Shown here in pieces: positions 35,486-43,909 of a stretch of 64,000 nucleotides of DNA; positions within the stretch are counted from its first letter, which is position 1; each line of letters begins with the position of its first letter. The notes beneath the pieces were generated by a model that saw nothing but the letters and a program-made list of their open reading frames with translations, was not told the DNA's origin and did not search any database. A program made the position numbers and the translations under genes. The stretch spans positions 646,377-710,376 of the forward strand of contig SCFO01000001.1 of NCBI GenBank assembly GCA_004078665.1. The letters are read 5' to 3'. This DNA is from Halobacillus fulvus (GTDB lineage Bacteria > Bacillota > Bacilli > Bacillales > Halobacillaceae).

Positions 35486-38194
35486 TTATTTTGTCAATTT
35501 GTTACGAAGAACCATTTGAAGGATTCCGCCGTGACGGTAGTAGTCGACTTCGACTTCACTATCAAAACGAGCGATGACTTCAAATTCTTTCTTCTCGCCT
35601 TCTTCTGTTGTCGCCGTTACTTTAACATGATCGCGAGGCTTCACGTCTTCGCCAACTTCAACGTCGAATGTTTCGCGTCCTGTTAAGCCAAGACTCTCAA
35701 TAGAATCTTCCGGCTTGAACTGAAGCGGAAGGACACCCATCATGACAAGGTTCGAACGGTGGATACGCTCAAAGCTCTCCGCAATAACCGTCTTGATGCC
35801 TAGAAGATTTGTTCCTTTGGCAGCCCAGTCACGCGAGCTTCCCATTCCGTAGTCGTTACCTGCAATGACCATAAGTGGTGTATCGTCCTGCTGGTACTTC
35901 ATAGCAGCCGTATAGATTGGCATAACTTCTTCAGTAGGCCAGTACGTTGTAAAACCACCTTCTGTGCCTGGAGCTAACTCGTTACGGATACGGATGTTTG
36001 CGAACGTTCCGCGCATCATCACTTCGTGGTTACCACGACGGGATCCGTAGGAGTTGAAGTTACGAGGGCTGACGCCTTTTTCTTGCAAGTATTCTCCTGC
36101 TGGCATATCTTTCGGAATCGCACCGGCTGGAGAAATGTGGTCCGTTGTGACGGAATCTCCGAATTTACCGACAACACGCATGCCTTTCAACGGTTTCACT
36201 GTTTCCGGATCGCTTGCCAGCCCTTCAAAGAATGGAGGGTTCTGAATGTATGTGGACTCATCGTTCCAGTCATACAGCGGCTCATCCGTCGTGTCGATTT
36301 CATTCCATTTCTCGTTGGAGTTAAATACGCTCTCATATTCTTTGCGGAAAATCTCAGGCGTTACGACGCGTGCGATTTCTCCTTTGATTTCTTCCTGGGA
36401 AGGCCAGATATCCTGGAAGAAGACGTCATTGCCTTCTTTATCTTTTCCGATTGCATCATTTTTCAGATCGATATCAACCGTACCCGCTAGTGCATAAGCG
36501 ACGACAAGTGGCGGAGAAGCCAAGTAGTTTGCTTTGACTAGTGGGTGGATTCGACCCTCAAAGTTACGGTTACCGGAAAGGACGGATGAAACCGTCAAGT
36601 CACTGTCAGCAATCGCCTTTTCAATCTCAGGCAGCAACGGCCCGGAGTTTCCGATACACGTCGTACAACCGTACCCGACAAGGTTGAACCCAAGCTGGTT
36701 CAGATAATCCATTAGGCCAGAATCTTCGAGGTAACGCGTTACGACTTTAGAACCAGGAGCTAATGATGTCTTCACGTAGTCTGGAACATCGAGTCCTTTT
36801 TCTACAGCTTTTTTCGCGACAAGACCTGCCCCTAACATAACGTGAGGGTTGGAAGTGTTCGTACAGGATGTGATCGCAGCAATGGCAAGCGCACCTGTTT
36901 TCATAACGGACTTATCGCCGTTGTTGAACTGGACTTCCACTTCTTTATCGAACTCTGACTTATCTAAGCCGAAGCCATGGTTTCCGGATGGACCTGTGAT
37001 CGCTTTTTCGAACGATTGCTTCATTTCAGAAAGTGGAATCAAATCTTGTGGACGTTTTGGTCCGGACAAGTTCGGTTCAAGCTCTCCGAGATCGATTTCA
37101 ACCAATTCAGTGAACTCAGGGTCCTCAAAAGAAGGATCGTACCATAGACTGTTCTTCTTGCAATATTCCTCAACAAGAGCGATTTGCTCCTCGCTGCGCC
37201 CTGTTAAGCGTAAGTATGCCAATGATTCGCCATCAACTGGGAAGAATCCGCATGTCGCACCGTATTCAGGCGCCATGTTGGAGATCGTAGCACGATCAGC
37301 AAGCGGCATCTCCTGAAGACCAGGACCGAAGAATTCAACGAACTTCCCGACAACATTTTGCTCACGAAGCTTTTGCGTCACTTTTAAAGCTAAATCTGTT
37401 GCGGTCGTTCCTTGCGGGAAGCTTCCGTTCAACTTCACACCGATGACATCCGGCGCAGGGAAGTAAGATGGTTGCCCAAGCATTCCTGCTTCTGCTTCAA
37501 TACCACCAACACCCCAGCCAAGGACACCAAGTCCGTTGATCATCGTTGTATGGGAATCAGTTCCGACAAGTGTATCTGGATAAGTATCAATTTCTCCATT
37601 TTCATTTTCGTTTGCATGGACAACGTTGGCAATGTACTCAAGGTTCACCTGGTGAACAATACCTGTTGCCGGTGGAACGGCACGATAGTTGTCAAATGCT
37701 TTTTGTGCCCAGTGCAGGAATTCGTAACGCTCTTCATTACGTTCGAACTCAAGCTCCATGTTCACGTTTAGTGCATCTGGCGTTCCATATTTATCAACCT
37801 GGACAGAGTGGTCAATGACAAGATCGACTGGTACTTCCGGATTGATTTCATCCGGGCTTCCTCCCATGTCCACCATTGCTTTTCTCAATGAAGCAAGGTC
37901 AACAACAGCAGGTACACCCGTAAAGTCCTGCAAAATAACGCGGGAAGGTTTAAATGGAACGTCTTCCCCTTTGGATTTGCTAGTTCCCCAGTTAGCTAGA
38001 CTCTCTACGTGATCATCACTAATCACACGTCCGTCGTGTTGACGAAGCAGAGATTCCAGAAGGATACGGATGGAGAAAGGTAGACGGGAAATCTTACCGT
38101 GTCCCGCATCTTCTAAGGCTTTTAAATCGTAATAGTTGTACGTTTTACCGTTAAGGTCAAATTGTTTGCGAGCATTAAATGCATTGCTAGCCAT
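35486..38194 (-). CDS. citB: Aconitate hydratase (CitB)
   Basis: 902 residues. Start is ATG 38194 after AAAAGGA; an upstream 35-codon extension has no homologous character. Iron-sulfur ligands: [12 protein letters not shown] (first Cys) and [13 protein letters not shown] (two Cys); substrate motifs [21 protein letters not shown] and [20 protein letters not shown]-cycle conversion of citrate to isocitrate; the cluster-free form binds RNA in bacilli. The usual sspO/sspP (cotK/L) genes next to citB are missing here. Confidence 0.96.
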   Translation of the reverse strand: MASNAFNARKQFDLNGKTYNYYDLKALEDAGHGKISRLPFSIRILLESLLRQHDGRVISDDHVESLANWGTSKSKGEDVPFKPSRVILQDFTGVPAVVDLASLRKAMVDMGGSPDEINPEVPVDLVIDHSVQVDKYGTPDALNVNMELEFERNEERYEFLHWAQKAFDNYRAVPPATGIVHQVNLEYIANVVHANENENGEIDTYPDTLVGTDSHTTMINGLGVLGWGVGGIEAEAGMLGQPSYFPAPDVIGVKLNGSFPQGTTATDLALKVTQKLREQNVVGKFVEFFGPGLQEMPLADRATISNMAPEYGATCGFFPVDGESLAYLRLTGRSEEQIALVEEYCKKNSLWYDPSFEDPEFTELVEIDLGELEPNLSGPKRPQDLIPLSEMKQSFEKAITGPSGNHGFGLDKSEFDKEVEVQFNNGDKSVMKTGALAIAAITSCTNTSNPHVMLGAGLVAKKAVEKGLDVPDYVKTSLAPGSKVVTRYLEDSGLMDYLNQLGFNLVGYGCTTCIGNSGPLLPEIEKAIADSDLTVSSVLSGNRNFEGRIHPLVKANYLASPPLVVAYALAGTVDIDLKNDAIGKDKEGNDVFFQDIWPSQEEIKGEIARVVTPEIFRKEYESVFNSNEKWNEIDTTDEPLYDWNDESTYIQNPPFFEGLASDPETVKPLKGMRVVGKFGDSVTTDHISPAGAIPKDMPAGEYLQEKGVSPRNFNSYGSRRGNHEVMMRGTFANIRIRNELAPGTEGGFTTYWPTEEVMPIYTAAMKYQQDDTPLMVIAGNDYGMGSSRDWAAKGTNLLGIKTVIAESFERIHRSNLVMMGVLPLQFKPEDSIESLGLTGRETFDVEVGEDVKPRDHVKVTATTEEGEKKEFEVIARFDSEVEVDYYRHGGILQMVLRNKLTK

Positions 38195-38315
38195 AATTCC
38201 TTTTACCCCCTCATCAATATTCAATGGCGAGGCCGACTCATCGACTTCTCCATTCCCCAAAATTTGTCCATTTGTGCGCTTATTCATCAACAAGTTCACA
38301 AATCTGCACCCTTTA

Positions 38316-38344
38316 TTGTAAATGAAAACGATTTATAAGTAAAA
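38316..38344 (-). promoter_or_regulatory. citB promoter with cre-like spacer sequence
   Basis: Minus strand TTTACT, 17 bases, TACAAT. The spacer covers a near-cre site (38323-38337, one mismatch from the consensus). No CcpC-type dyad was found. The sequence between citB and yneK (38195-38498) holds nothing else I can name. Confidence 0.4.
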
Positions 38345-38498
38345 TAAATGTGCCAAATTTTTAGGATTTCACTATTTTCCCACTATTCAAACGCCCATCA
38401 TACAGGAGATCTCCTTGTTTTTGGATGGATGTCCTTTTATAATAAAAGTAATGATCAAACATACTTTTATTGTAAAAATTATGAAATAGGTGATACTT

Positions 38499-38960
38499 AT
38501 GTCAGGTGGCTTCGCCCTGTTCATCCTCGGTTGGATCGTGATTATGGTGACACTGATGGCGATCGGCGGATTTTTTATGTTCCGAAAATTTTTGAAGCGT
38601 TTACCTAAAGAAGACGGCAAATCCATTATAGACTGGGAAGAATATTACGTAGATCAGACGAGGCATATGTGGGCACAAAATCAGAAAGACTTATTAGAAG
38701 AGCTTGTCTCTCCCGTACCAGAGCTGTTCCGTGACGTCGCCCGTCAAAAAATTGCCGGTCAGATCGGTCAACTTGCCCTCGAAAGGAAAAAGAGGAAAAT
38801 GAGCCAGGCTTTGATTATTGAGGGGTATATCCTAGCGACTCCGAAACGTGACCATAGATTCCTTATCAAAAAGCTTGAAGAAAAAGAAATAGACCTTGCA
38901 CCATATGAACCCCTGCTTGAGCGGAATTACAAACCAAAAAGAACGTCAAAAGCCACATGA
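38499..38960 (+). CDS. yneK: YneK family membrane protein (DUF2621)
   Basis: 153 residues, start ATG 38499 after AGGTGA. Residues 3-27 form one membrane span; the rest is soluble and basic at the end (ERNYKPKRTSKAT). DWEEYYVDQTRHMWA is the strongest conserved block. Function unknown; next to ccdC-yneI in B. subtilis too. Its stop codon lies in the terminator stem. Confidence 0.82.
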   Translation: MSGGFALFILGWIVIMVTLMAIGGFFMFRKFLKRLPKEDGKSIIDWEEYYVDQTRHMWAQNQKDLLEELVSPVPELFRDVARQKIAGQIGQLALERKKRKMSQALIIEGYILATPKRDHRFLIKKLEEKEIDLAPYEPLLERNYKPKRTSKAT

Positions 38961-38977
38961 TACCTCATGTGGCTTTT
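38948..38977. terminator. Bidirectional terminator between yneK and amylase
   Basis: AAAAGCCACATGA, loop TACC, TCATGTGGCTTTT. The yneK stop TGA is the last part of the left arm. Confidence 0.85.
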
Positions 38978-38996
38978 CCATTGGTGCCCTTCTGAA

Positions 38997-40451
38997 TCAT
39001 TCAACCGGAAGGGCCCAGACGGAGACGCCACCGCCTTCTACCGGAAAATCTCCATACCCTTCTTCGTCAATGACAACAGGATCTTCAATAGCATTTGTAT
39101 AATCTGTCCACTCTTCTCCTGCACGCTCTTCCCCGACGTACATCCGCTTCGATCCAGCTTCCCCAACAGTCACTACAACCGCACATCCGGACCCTTCTAG
39201 ATCGTCTATGCCATACCTGACCCATCCGATCGTCGAAGGATGATCGAAATAGTCCTCCTGGTCACCATAAGCCCTGTGATACCTTACATAAAGCAGCGGA
39301 TCGATCGCCTCCCGTTGACCCGGAATCGGATCTTCACCACCGATACCATAATAATCGCCATAAAACAGGCAAGGAAAGCCGTCTTTTCTTAACAGAATCA
39401 ACGCATAGGCATTTTGCTTGAACCAGTCTTGCACCCACGATTCGAGCGACTCCCCAGGCTGTGAATCATGGTTATCAACGAATGTGACGGCATTGAACGG
39501 GTACTCTTCGACAAGCGTCCCTTCAAAAACAGAAGATAGATCCGCTTCCTCCCCCCCTTCGGAAATCCTATGAAGATTAAAGTGGAGCTGTACGTCAAAC
39601 AAATCAATTTCATACTCTGTATTGTCAAGAAACTCCGCACAAGCGTCTAAATCCTGATTCCAATATTCACCGACCATATAAAAAGGTTTATTATGCTTTT
39701 TCATCTCTTGGCTGAATTCTTGAAGAAATCCCTGATGGATATGCTTCGTTGCATCAAGCCGGTATCCATCGGCACCGAGCGTATCTGAGAGCCATTTCCC
39801 CCATTCAATCATCTCAGCGCGGACATCAGGGTGATTATAATCGATATTCGAGAACATTAAGTAATCAAAATTGCCGAATTCATCGTCTACAGGCTCACTC
39901 CAGCCTTTATTCTCGCCGAGAATTTTAAAGTATCCTTCTCGTCCTTCCGAATCATCATAGTCGGTACCATTGAAGTGATTGAAGTCCCACTTGAAATCCG
40001 AGTATTGCTCTCCTCGCCCAGGGAACGTGAATTTTGTCCATCCTTCGATTTCAAAAGGCTCGGAGATTTCGTTGAGCCGATCATCACCGTCTACCTCCAC
40101 GACCTCAAACCTTTCCGTTTCATCAGCCCCTGCCTTATGGTTCATGACGACATCGACAAAGACTCGTATATCATGTTCATGGCATGCCTCAATCGCTTCG
40201 TGCAGTTCTTCTTTCGTGCCATATTTAGTTCTTACGGTTCCTTTTTGATCGAATTCTCCAAGGTCATACAAGTCGTACACCCCATATCCATTATCAAAAA
40301 TGGATTGGCCTTTCGTGACGGGGGGAATCCAGACGGCATCGATTCCACTCTCCTTCAACTCCTCAGCCGTTTCTTTTAATTTTCTCCACAACTGATCATC
40401 AGGACTTGTATGCCACTCAAAAAATTGAATCATCGTATGATTGCGTTCCAA
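38997..40451 (-). CDS. Cytoplasmic alpha-amylase (GH13)
   Basis: 484 residues, no signal peptide: it starts MERNHTMIQFFEWH directly in the barrel. The TTG start at 40451 has AGGAGAGG six bases upstream. Catalytic residues: nucleophile Asp in DGYRLDATKHI, acid Glu in FYMVGEYW, stabiliser Asp in FVDNHDSQPG. The DVVMNHKAG and calcium-site region are intact. It resembles liquefying amylases (BAN/BLA) in core order but is intracellular and acidic, so it likely acts on glycogen-like or imported malto-oligosaccharides. It has no counterpart at this point of the B. subtilis map. Confidence 0.9.
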   Translation of the reverse strand: MERNHTMIQFFEWHTSPDDQLWRKLKETAEELKESGIDAVWIPPVTKGQSIFDNGYGVYDLYDLGEFDQKGTVRTKYGTKEELHEAIEACHEHDIRVFVDVVMNHKAGADETERFEVVEVDGDDRLNEISEPFEIEGWTKFTFPGRGEQYSDFKWDFNHFNGTDYDDSEGREGYFKILGENKGWSEPVDDEFGNFDYLMFSNIDYNHPDVRAEMIEWGKWLSDTLGADGYRLDATKHIHQGFLQEFSQEMKKHNKPFYMVGEYWNQDLDACAEFLDNTEYEIDLFDVQLHFNLHRISEGGEEADLSSVFEGTLVEEYPFNAVTFVDNHDSQPGESLESWVQDWFKQNAYALILLRKDGFPCLFYGDYYGIGGEDPIPGQREAIDPLLYVRYHRAYGDQEDYFDHPSTIGWVRYGIDDLEGSGCAVVVTVGEAGSKRMYVGEERAGEEWTDYTNAIEDPVVIDEEGYGDFPVEGGGVSVWALPVE

Positions 40452-40488
40452 CTGTATCCTCTCCTGCTATCGTGATTGATCTCCTATT

Positions 40489-40516
40489 TTTTCGCACGAC
40501 AGAAAGCCGTACGAAA
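40489..40516. repeat. Short inverted repeat before the amylase gene
   Basis: TTCGCACG, 9-base spacer, CGTACGAA, one mismatch. It lies about 38 bases before the amylase start and could be an operator; binding protein unknown. Confidence 0.4.
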
Positions 40517-40582
40517 ATGATATAAAAGATTACCCTTTGTGTGTGAAGATAAACCTTTTCAAGAAAAGCATGGCAGTAAAAA

Positions 40583-40612
40583 AGAGCTTGATCCCCTCAG
40601 GAATCAAGCTCT
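40583..40612 (-). terminator. Terminator of the ccdA-yneIJ unit
   Basis: Minus strand AGAGCTTGAT, loop, ATCAAGCTCT, T-run; the ccdC stop lies in the first arm. Confidence 0.85.
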
Positions 40613-41095
40613 ATGTACGACACTACTTTTTACATTCATCGACTTCTCTAATTTCAAATATTCCTTCAGCATCGCTAATCGCCAAGTCACAATCATTCCG
40701 AAAGCAAGAAGGAAAAACATTCCGCTTGTCTCTCCGAATGAAATCGACTGACCTATGATCAGCTTCAGCACGATCCGCAGCGCAAGCAGACCGAATAAAA
40801 TTCCAACAAAGGCCTTCGAAGGCTTTAAATAAATATCTCCTTCACGCACTTCAAACTTCGAGGTGCGAATGAGAAAGATGGAAAAGATGATTCCAACGAG
40901 CAGCGCTTCTGCGACCTGACTCCAGCCGACACGAAATACAGGGAACACAAACATAAGAGCTCCTGTGCTCATGAACATTGGAGGGAGGATGATTTTTTTT
41001 ACACTTGCCGGTTTTTTCGCTGCGCGCATGCGGACAAAGATCATTCCCACAGCCATACATGCTGCTGCAACAGTACTAGCAATGAACCAAAACAT
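40604..41095 (-). CDS. ccdC: CcdC-family membrane protein (YneJ)
   Basis: 163 residues from ATG 41095 (GAAAGTG 8 bases upstream; GTG 41104 is possible). Five hydrophobic segments at about 1-20, 40-58, 62-80, 96-116 and 126-146 match the CcdC fold. It is genetically tied to CcdA and cytochrome c maturation in B. subtilis but its activity is unknown. Next gene upstream is the receiver-domain gene yneI. Confidence 0.82.
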   Translation of the reverse strand: MFWFIASTVAAACMAVGMIFVRMRAAKKPASVKKIILPPMFMSTGALMFVFPVFRVGWSQVAEALLVGIIFSIFLIRTSKFEVREGDIYLKPSKAFVGILFGLLALRIVLKLIIGQSISFGETSGMFFLLAFGMIVTWRLAMLKEYLKLEKSMNVKSSVVHRA

Positions 41096-41125
41096 ATTAT
41101 TCACACTTTCTGTATTCCATATCCC

Positions 41126-41485
41126 CTAACTTAACACGCGGTTCACAGACTCCAAAACACGCGATTCATCAAACGGTTTTACAATGAAGTCTTTTGCCCC
41201 ATTTTCGATGGCTTCCATGACCATCTTTTGCTGGCCCATAGCGGAACACATCACGACACGGACTTGCTCATTGAACGATTTGATCGCTTTTAATGCTTCA
41301 ATCCCGTTCATATCTGGCATGGTAATATCCATCGTAATAAGGTCAGGCTGCAGGGACTGGCAAAGTTCTACAGCCTGTTTGCCATTGTCTGCTTCTCCGA
41401 CAACTACGTGATTCCCTTTTTCTAAAATGTTCGTCAATGTCATGCGCATAAACTTGGCATCATCTACGACTAAAACTTTGGCCAT
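41126..41485 (-). CDS. yneI: CheY-like response regulator receiver (YneI/CcdB)
   Basis: 119 residues, a single receiver domain. The acidic pair (VVDDAKFMR), phospho-acceptor Asp in LITMDITMPDMNG, Ser/Thr switch in MCSAMGQ and Lys in FIVKPFDE are all there, so it should be phosphorylated. No output domain. It was once called CcdB by position; its kinase is unknown here. Lies between the MrpB-like gene and ccdC. Confidence 0.88.
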   Translation of the reverse strand: MAKVLVVDDAKFMRMTLTNILEKGNHVVVGEADNGKQAVELCQSLQPDLITMDITMPDMNGIEALKAIKSFNEQVRVVMCSAMGQQKMVMEAIENGAKDFIVKPFDESRVLESVNRVLS

Positions 41486-41497
41486 TCAGGCTCCTCC

Positions 41498-41935
41498 TTA
41501 GTTCGTATCCCCACCATCATTCGCAATAGACAAGATGATTGTCATCGTCACACCAATAACCGTCAGGTATACGCCTAAGTCAAAAAGCAAGGCTGTTGCG
41601 AGCTCTGTGCGCCCAAGAATCGGAAGCTGGAAGTACGCAAACGAATGGCTTAGAAATTCTTCTCCGAATACAAAAGATCCTATACCTGTAGCAACCGCAA
41701 TAGCCAGTCCTACTGGAATGACGAAACGGAAATTCACGGGAAGAATTTTTTGTAAGGACTTGATTCCATAGGTCATGTACATGAGAATGATCGCTGCGGC
41801 TGTCATCAGCCCACCGATGAAACCTCCGCCAGGGGCGTTGTGACCTGCGAAAAACAGGTAAACGGAGAACCCGAGTATGATGAATGCGATAAGTGTCGTA
41901 GCTGTTCGTAGAATGATATCGTTCGGACGGGTCAT
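41498..41935 (-). CDS. Orphan MrpB/MnhB-like Na+/H+ antiporter subunit B
   Basis: 145 residues with about four membrane spans. FFAGHNAPGGGFIGGLMTAAA is the MnhB domain hallmark, and LGRTELATALLFDLGVYLTVIGVTMTIIL closes the domain; the full MrpB length is present. Mrp antiporters normally need six or seven subunits encoded together (mrpA-G), yet here only B occurs, between ccdA and yneI, with 12 bases to yneI. Either it is a spare copy of a complete Mrp set elsewhere or it has another job. ACC of other subunits in this window: none. Confidence 0.85.
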   Translation of the reverse strand: MTRPNDIILRTATTLIAFIILGFSVYLFFAGHNAPGGGFIGGLMTAAAIILMYMTYGIKSLQKILPVNFRFVIPVGLAIAVATGIGSFVFGEEFLSHSFAYFQLPILGRTELATALLFDLGVYLTVIGVTMTIILSIANDGGDTN

Positions 41936-42003
41936 ACGTATTCTCCTTTATGATTTAGTTTCAATACTCTTATCATAGTACAAAAGTTGATAAAAATCCA
42001 TGT

Positions 42004-42708
42004 CTAGAAGCCTTGAAAGCCAAATAGCCCCGCAAGGTATGAGGTCAATTGAGTCATCCAGTCAAAATAGAGGGCAATCCCCATCAAAATCATGAAGTAT
42101 CCCCCGATTTTCATAACCGTTCCGCTGTAGCGCTTGATCCAGTCCAGCTTCCCGACAAAAAAGGATAGAATAAAGAACGGGATAGAAAAACCCAATGAAT
42201 AGGAAAGCATCATCACTAAAAACTGATTCGGCTGATCAGCAGCCAATAGTAAAACAGACGATAGAATCGGACCGATACACGGCGTCCATCCTAGGGAAAA
42301 CGTCAAGCCGATCAAGAAAGACCCAGCATAGCCTGTTGGCCGGTTTTTGAACCGGACTTTACGATCTTTCATTAAAAACTCAAAATTGAAAACTCCAGCA
42401 ATCACAAAACCAAAGAAAATAATTAAGATTGCCCCGAGTCTCCGAATGATCGTTTCGTTCTGAATGAAGAACTGCGCAAATAACGATCCAGAAAACCCGA
42501 TAATCAAAAAGATGACGGTGAAGCCGCCAAGAAACAGCGCTGTATGAATAAGGCTCTTTCTTTTTAACATGGCATTATCTTCTCTGAGCTCATTGACACT
42601 CATCCCGGTTATGTAGGACAAGAACGCTGGATAAAGAGGAAATACACAAGGGGAGATAAACGATAACAATCCGGCCCCAAACGCTAAAAACAGATTTACT
42701 TCTTCCAT
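42004..42708 (-). CDS. ccdA: Thiol-disulfide exchange membrane protein CcdA
   Basis: 234 residues, six membrane spans. The two redox cysteines are in ISPCVFPLYPAFLSY (TM1) and GWTPCIGPILSSVL (TM4). CcdA carries electrons from cytoplasmic thioredoxin to external ResA/StoA-type proteins, needed for cytochrome c and spore assembly. The likely client YneN is encoded at 34757-35353. First of the ccdA-mrpB-yneI-yneJ unit. Confidence 0.94.
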   Translation of the reverse strand: MEEVNLFLAFGAGLLSFISPCVFPLYPAFLSYITGMSVNELREDNAMLKRKSLIHTALFLGGFTVIFLIIGFSGSLFAQFFIQNETIIRRLGAILIIFFGFVIAGVFNFEFLMKDRKVRFKNRPTGYAGSFLIGLTFSLGWTPCIGPILSSVLLLAADQPNQFLVMMLSYSLGFSIPFFILSFFVGKLDWIKRYSGTVMKIGGYFMILMGIALYFDWMTQLTSYLAGLFGFQGF

Positions 42709-42873
42709 GATTCATCCACATTCCTTTCTAGGTTCCTATTCTATCAGATGCTTTTTAAAAATACGATGAACCATCTGTGAACATGCTAAACAATTTCTTT
42801 TTTCTGGACAGAGCAAAGTCATTGAATCCTTATGTATATGCTTATGCAAGGGAAAGCCCCCATCTTATCTTAT
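42709..42873. other. Spacer upstream of ccdA, no gene
   Basis: Together with the relic at 42874-42955 this makes a 316-base gene-free stretch. A frame of about 95 codons (42777-43061) lacks a ribosome site and runs through the terminator and the relic, so I reject it. Confidence 0.6.
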
Positions 42874-42964
42874 GGCTCTGTTATACTCCCGCTCCTCCAA
42901 GCTCTTGTATGAAAAACGGAAACTTTCTAAGATCAACATTAAGTTTTAACAGAGCTTATCTTAT
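42865..42964. mobile_element. MITE-like or IS-end relic with target-site duplication
   Basis: The element 42874-42955 (82 bases) begins GGCTCTGTTA and ends TAACAGAGC, a 9-base inverted terminal repeat. It is flanked by a perfect direct repeat TTATCTTAT (42865-42873 and 42956-42964; CTTATCTTAT if one base more is counted). No transposase remains. The GGCTCTGTTA terminus recalls several transposon families of Bacillales; the exact family needs a database check. Confidence 0.6.
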
Positions 42965-42967
42965 AAA

Positions 42968-43003
42968 AAAACCGCCTTTCCCAACGAAGGGAAAAGACGG
43001 TTT
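42968..43003 (-). terminator. Terminator of yneF
   Basis: Minus strand AAACCGTC ... GGCGGTTT with TTTT tail; imperfect stem, next to the relic. Confidence 0.7.
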
Positions 43004-43024
43004 CCTGAAAAATCAATCGTTCAT

Positions 43025-43249
43025 TTATTTCATCTGGTTGTTCATTGAACGCATCATTTGATTGATTTTCTTCTGAGATGGCTTCTGTCCCATCTGCATC
43101 ATTAACGTGCGTAGCATCTGTTCATTAATAGGCGGGTTCTTTTTCAAATAGTTCATCATATATCTTCTAGCAATGAAAAAGCCTAACGCTACTCCACCGA
43201 GAAGGGTCAATAATGCTATGATGATTACCCATACAATCCCCAAAGTCAT
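43025..43249 (-). CDS. yneF: UPF0154 membrane protein YneF
   Basis: 74 residues, start ATG 43249 (AAGGAGG 11 bases upstream). One N-terminal membrane helix ([21 protein letters not shown]), then a conserved soluble tail [19 protein letters not shown] and [13 protein letters not shown]. Function unknown; conserved in the tkt-sirA-yneF-ccdA order of bacilli. Confidence 0.9.
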   Translation of the reverse strand: MTLGIVWVIIIALLTLLGGVALGFFIARRYMMNYLKKNPPINEQMLRTLMMQMGQKPSQKKINQMMRSMNNQMK

Positions 43250-43342
43250 GTCTTCGTCTTCCTCCTTCGTGTTGTCTCCCATAACAGTATAGTAAAACGC
43301 TATTAGAAATACAATAGTCGTTTTACGAAAGAAGGCGTTCTG

Positions 43343-43735
43343 TCACCAGCGAGAGATCCATCCATAATGCCGGCCTTCCGCTTCCAAAATGAAAAACGCA
43401 TGACCTGATTCCCGTAACGGATCCAGCACCTGCTCTTCCGCTTGCCAAAGTGTGTCACAGTGGACAAGACAACAGTAGTTCTTACTACTTATTATATCAT
43501 ATCCTACCAGTGAATCGTAAGACGTTGCATCAAACGATCCACTGCTTCTCCCATCAATCAGATGACGCGACTTCCACTTATAAAATGGGAAGGATTCACA
43601 AATATATTCCATTTGCTGATCGTGGGTCGCCGTAGGGGTTTTCATCCATTCTAGAAAAAAACGCTTTAATAGGTCGATTTTATGATAATAAATCTGTGCA
43701 ATTTCTCGTTTCATAGAAATAATCAATAGCTGCAT
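43343..43735 (-). CDS. sirA: SirA-like sporulation inhibitor of replication (YneE)
   Basis: 130 residues. Weak but consistent resemblance to SirA: an N-terminal aromatic/basic segment, a central YICESFPFY, and a closing EGRHYGWISRW similar to the end of SirA. SirA binds DnaA during sporulation and stops new rounds of replication. The gene lies exactly in the sirA position between tkt and yneF. Identity is by synteny plus this partial pattern. Confidence 0.65.
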   Translation of the reverse strand: MQLLIISMKREIAQIYYHKIDLLKRFFLEWMKTPTATHDQQMEYICESFPFYKWKSRHLIDGRSSGSFDATSYDSLVGYDIISSKNYCCLVHCDTLWQAEEQVLDPLRESGHAFFILEAEGRHYGWISRW

Positions 43736-43876
43736 AGGCTTGCCTCCTCAATTTTATTATACAGGGAGACAAGCCTAGCATTTGTCGTACGGTGCAGCCT
43801 TTATCCTTCGAATATTGTCATCCGCTGGAGTGAACATTCTCGGGGTCTGCTATGCGTACGTTGAAGAACAGAAAAA

Positions 43877-43902
43877 AAACAAGCTGCCTAAGCAGCTTGT
43901 TT
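43877..43902 (-). terminator. Terminator of tkt
   Basis: Minus strand AAACAAGCTGC, loop TTAG, GCAGCTTGTTT, T-run. Overlaps nothing of sirA. Confidence 0.85.
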
Positions 43903-43909
43903 GTTGTTT

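Noticed and set aside
42777-43061. 95-codon open frame upstream of yneF
   Set aside because: It runs through an inserted relic and the yneF terminator, has no ribosome site and no recognisable product.
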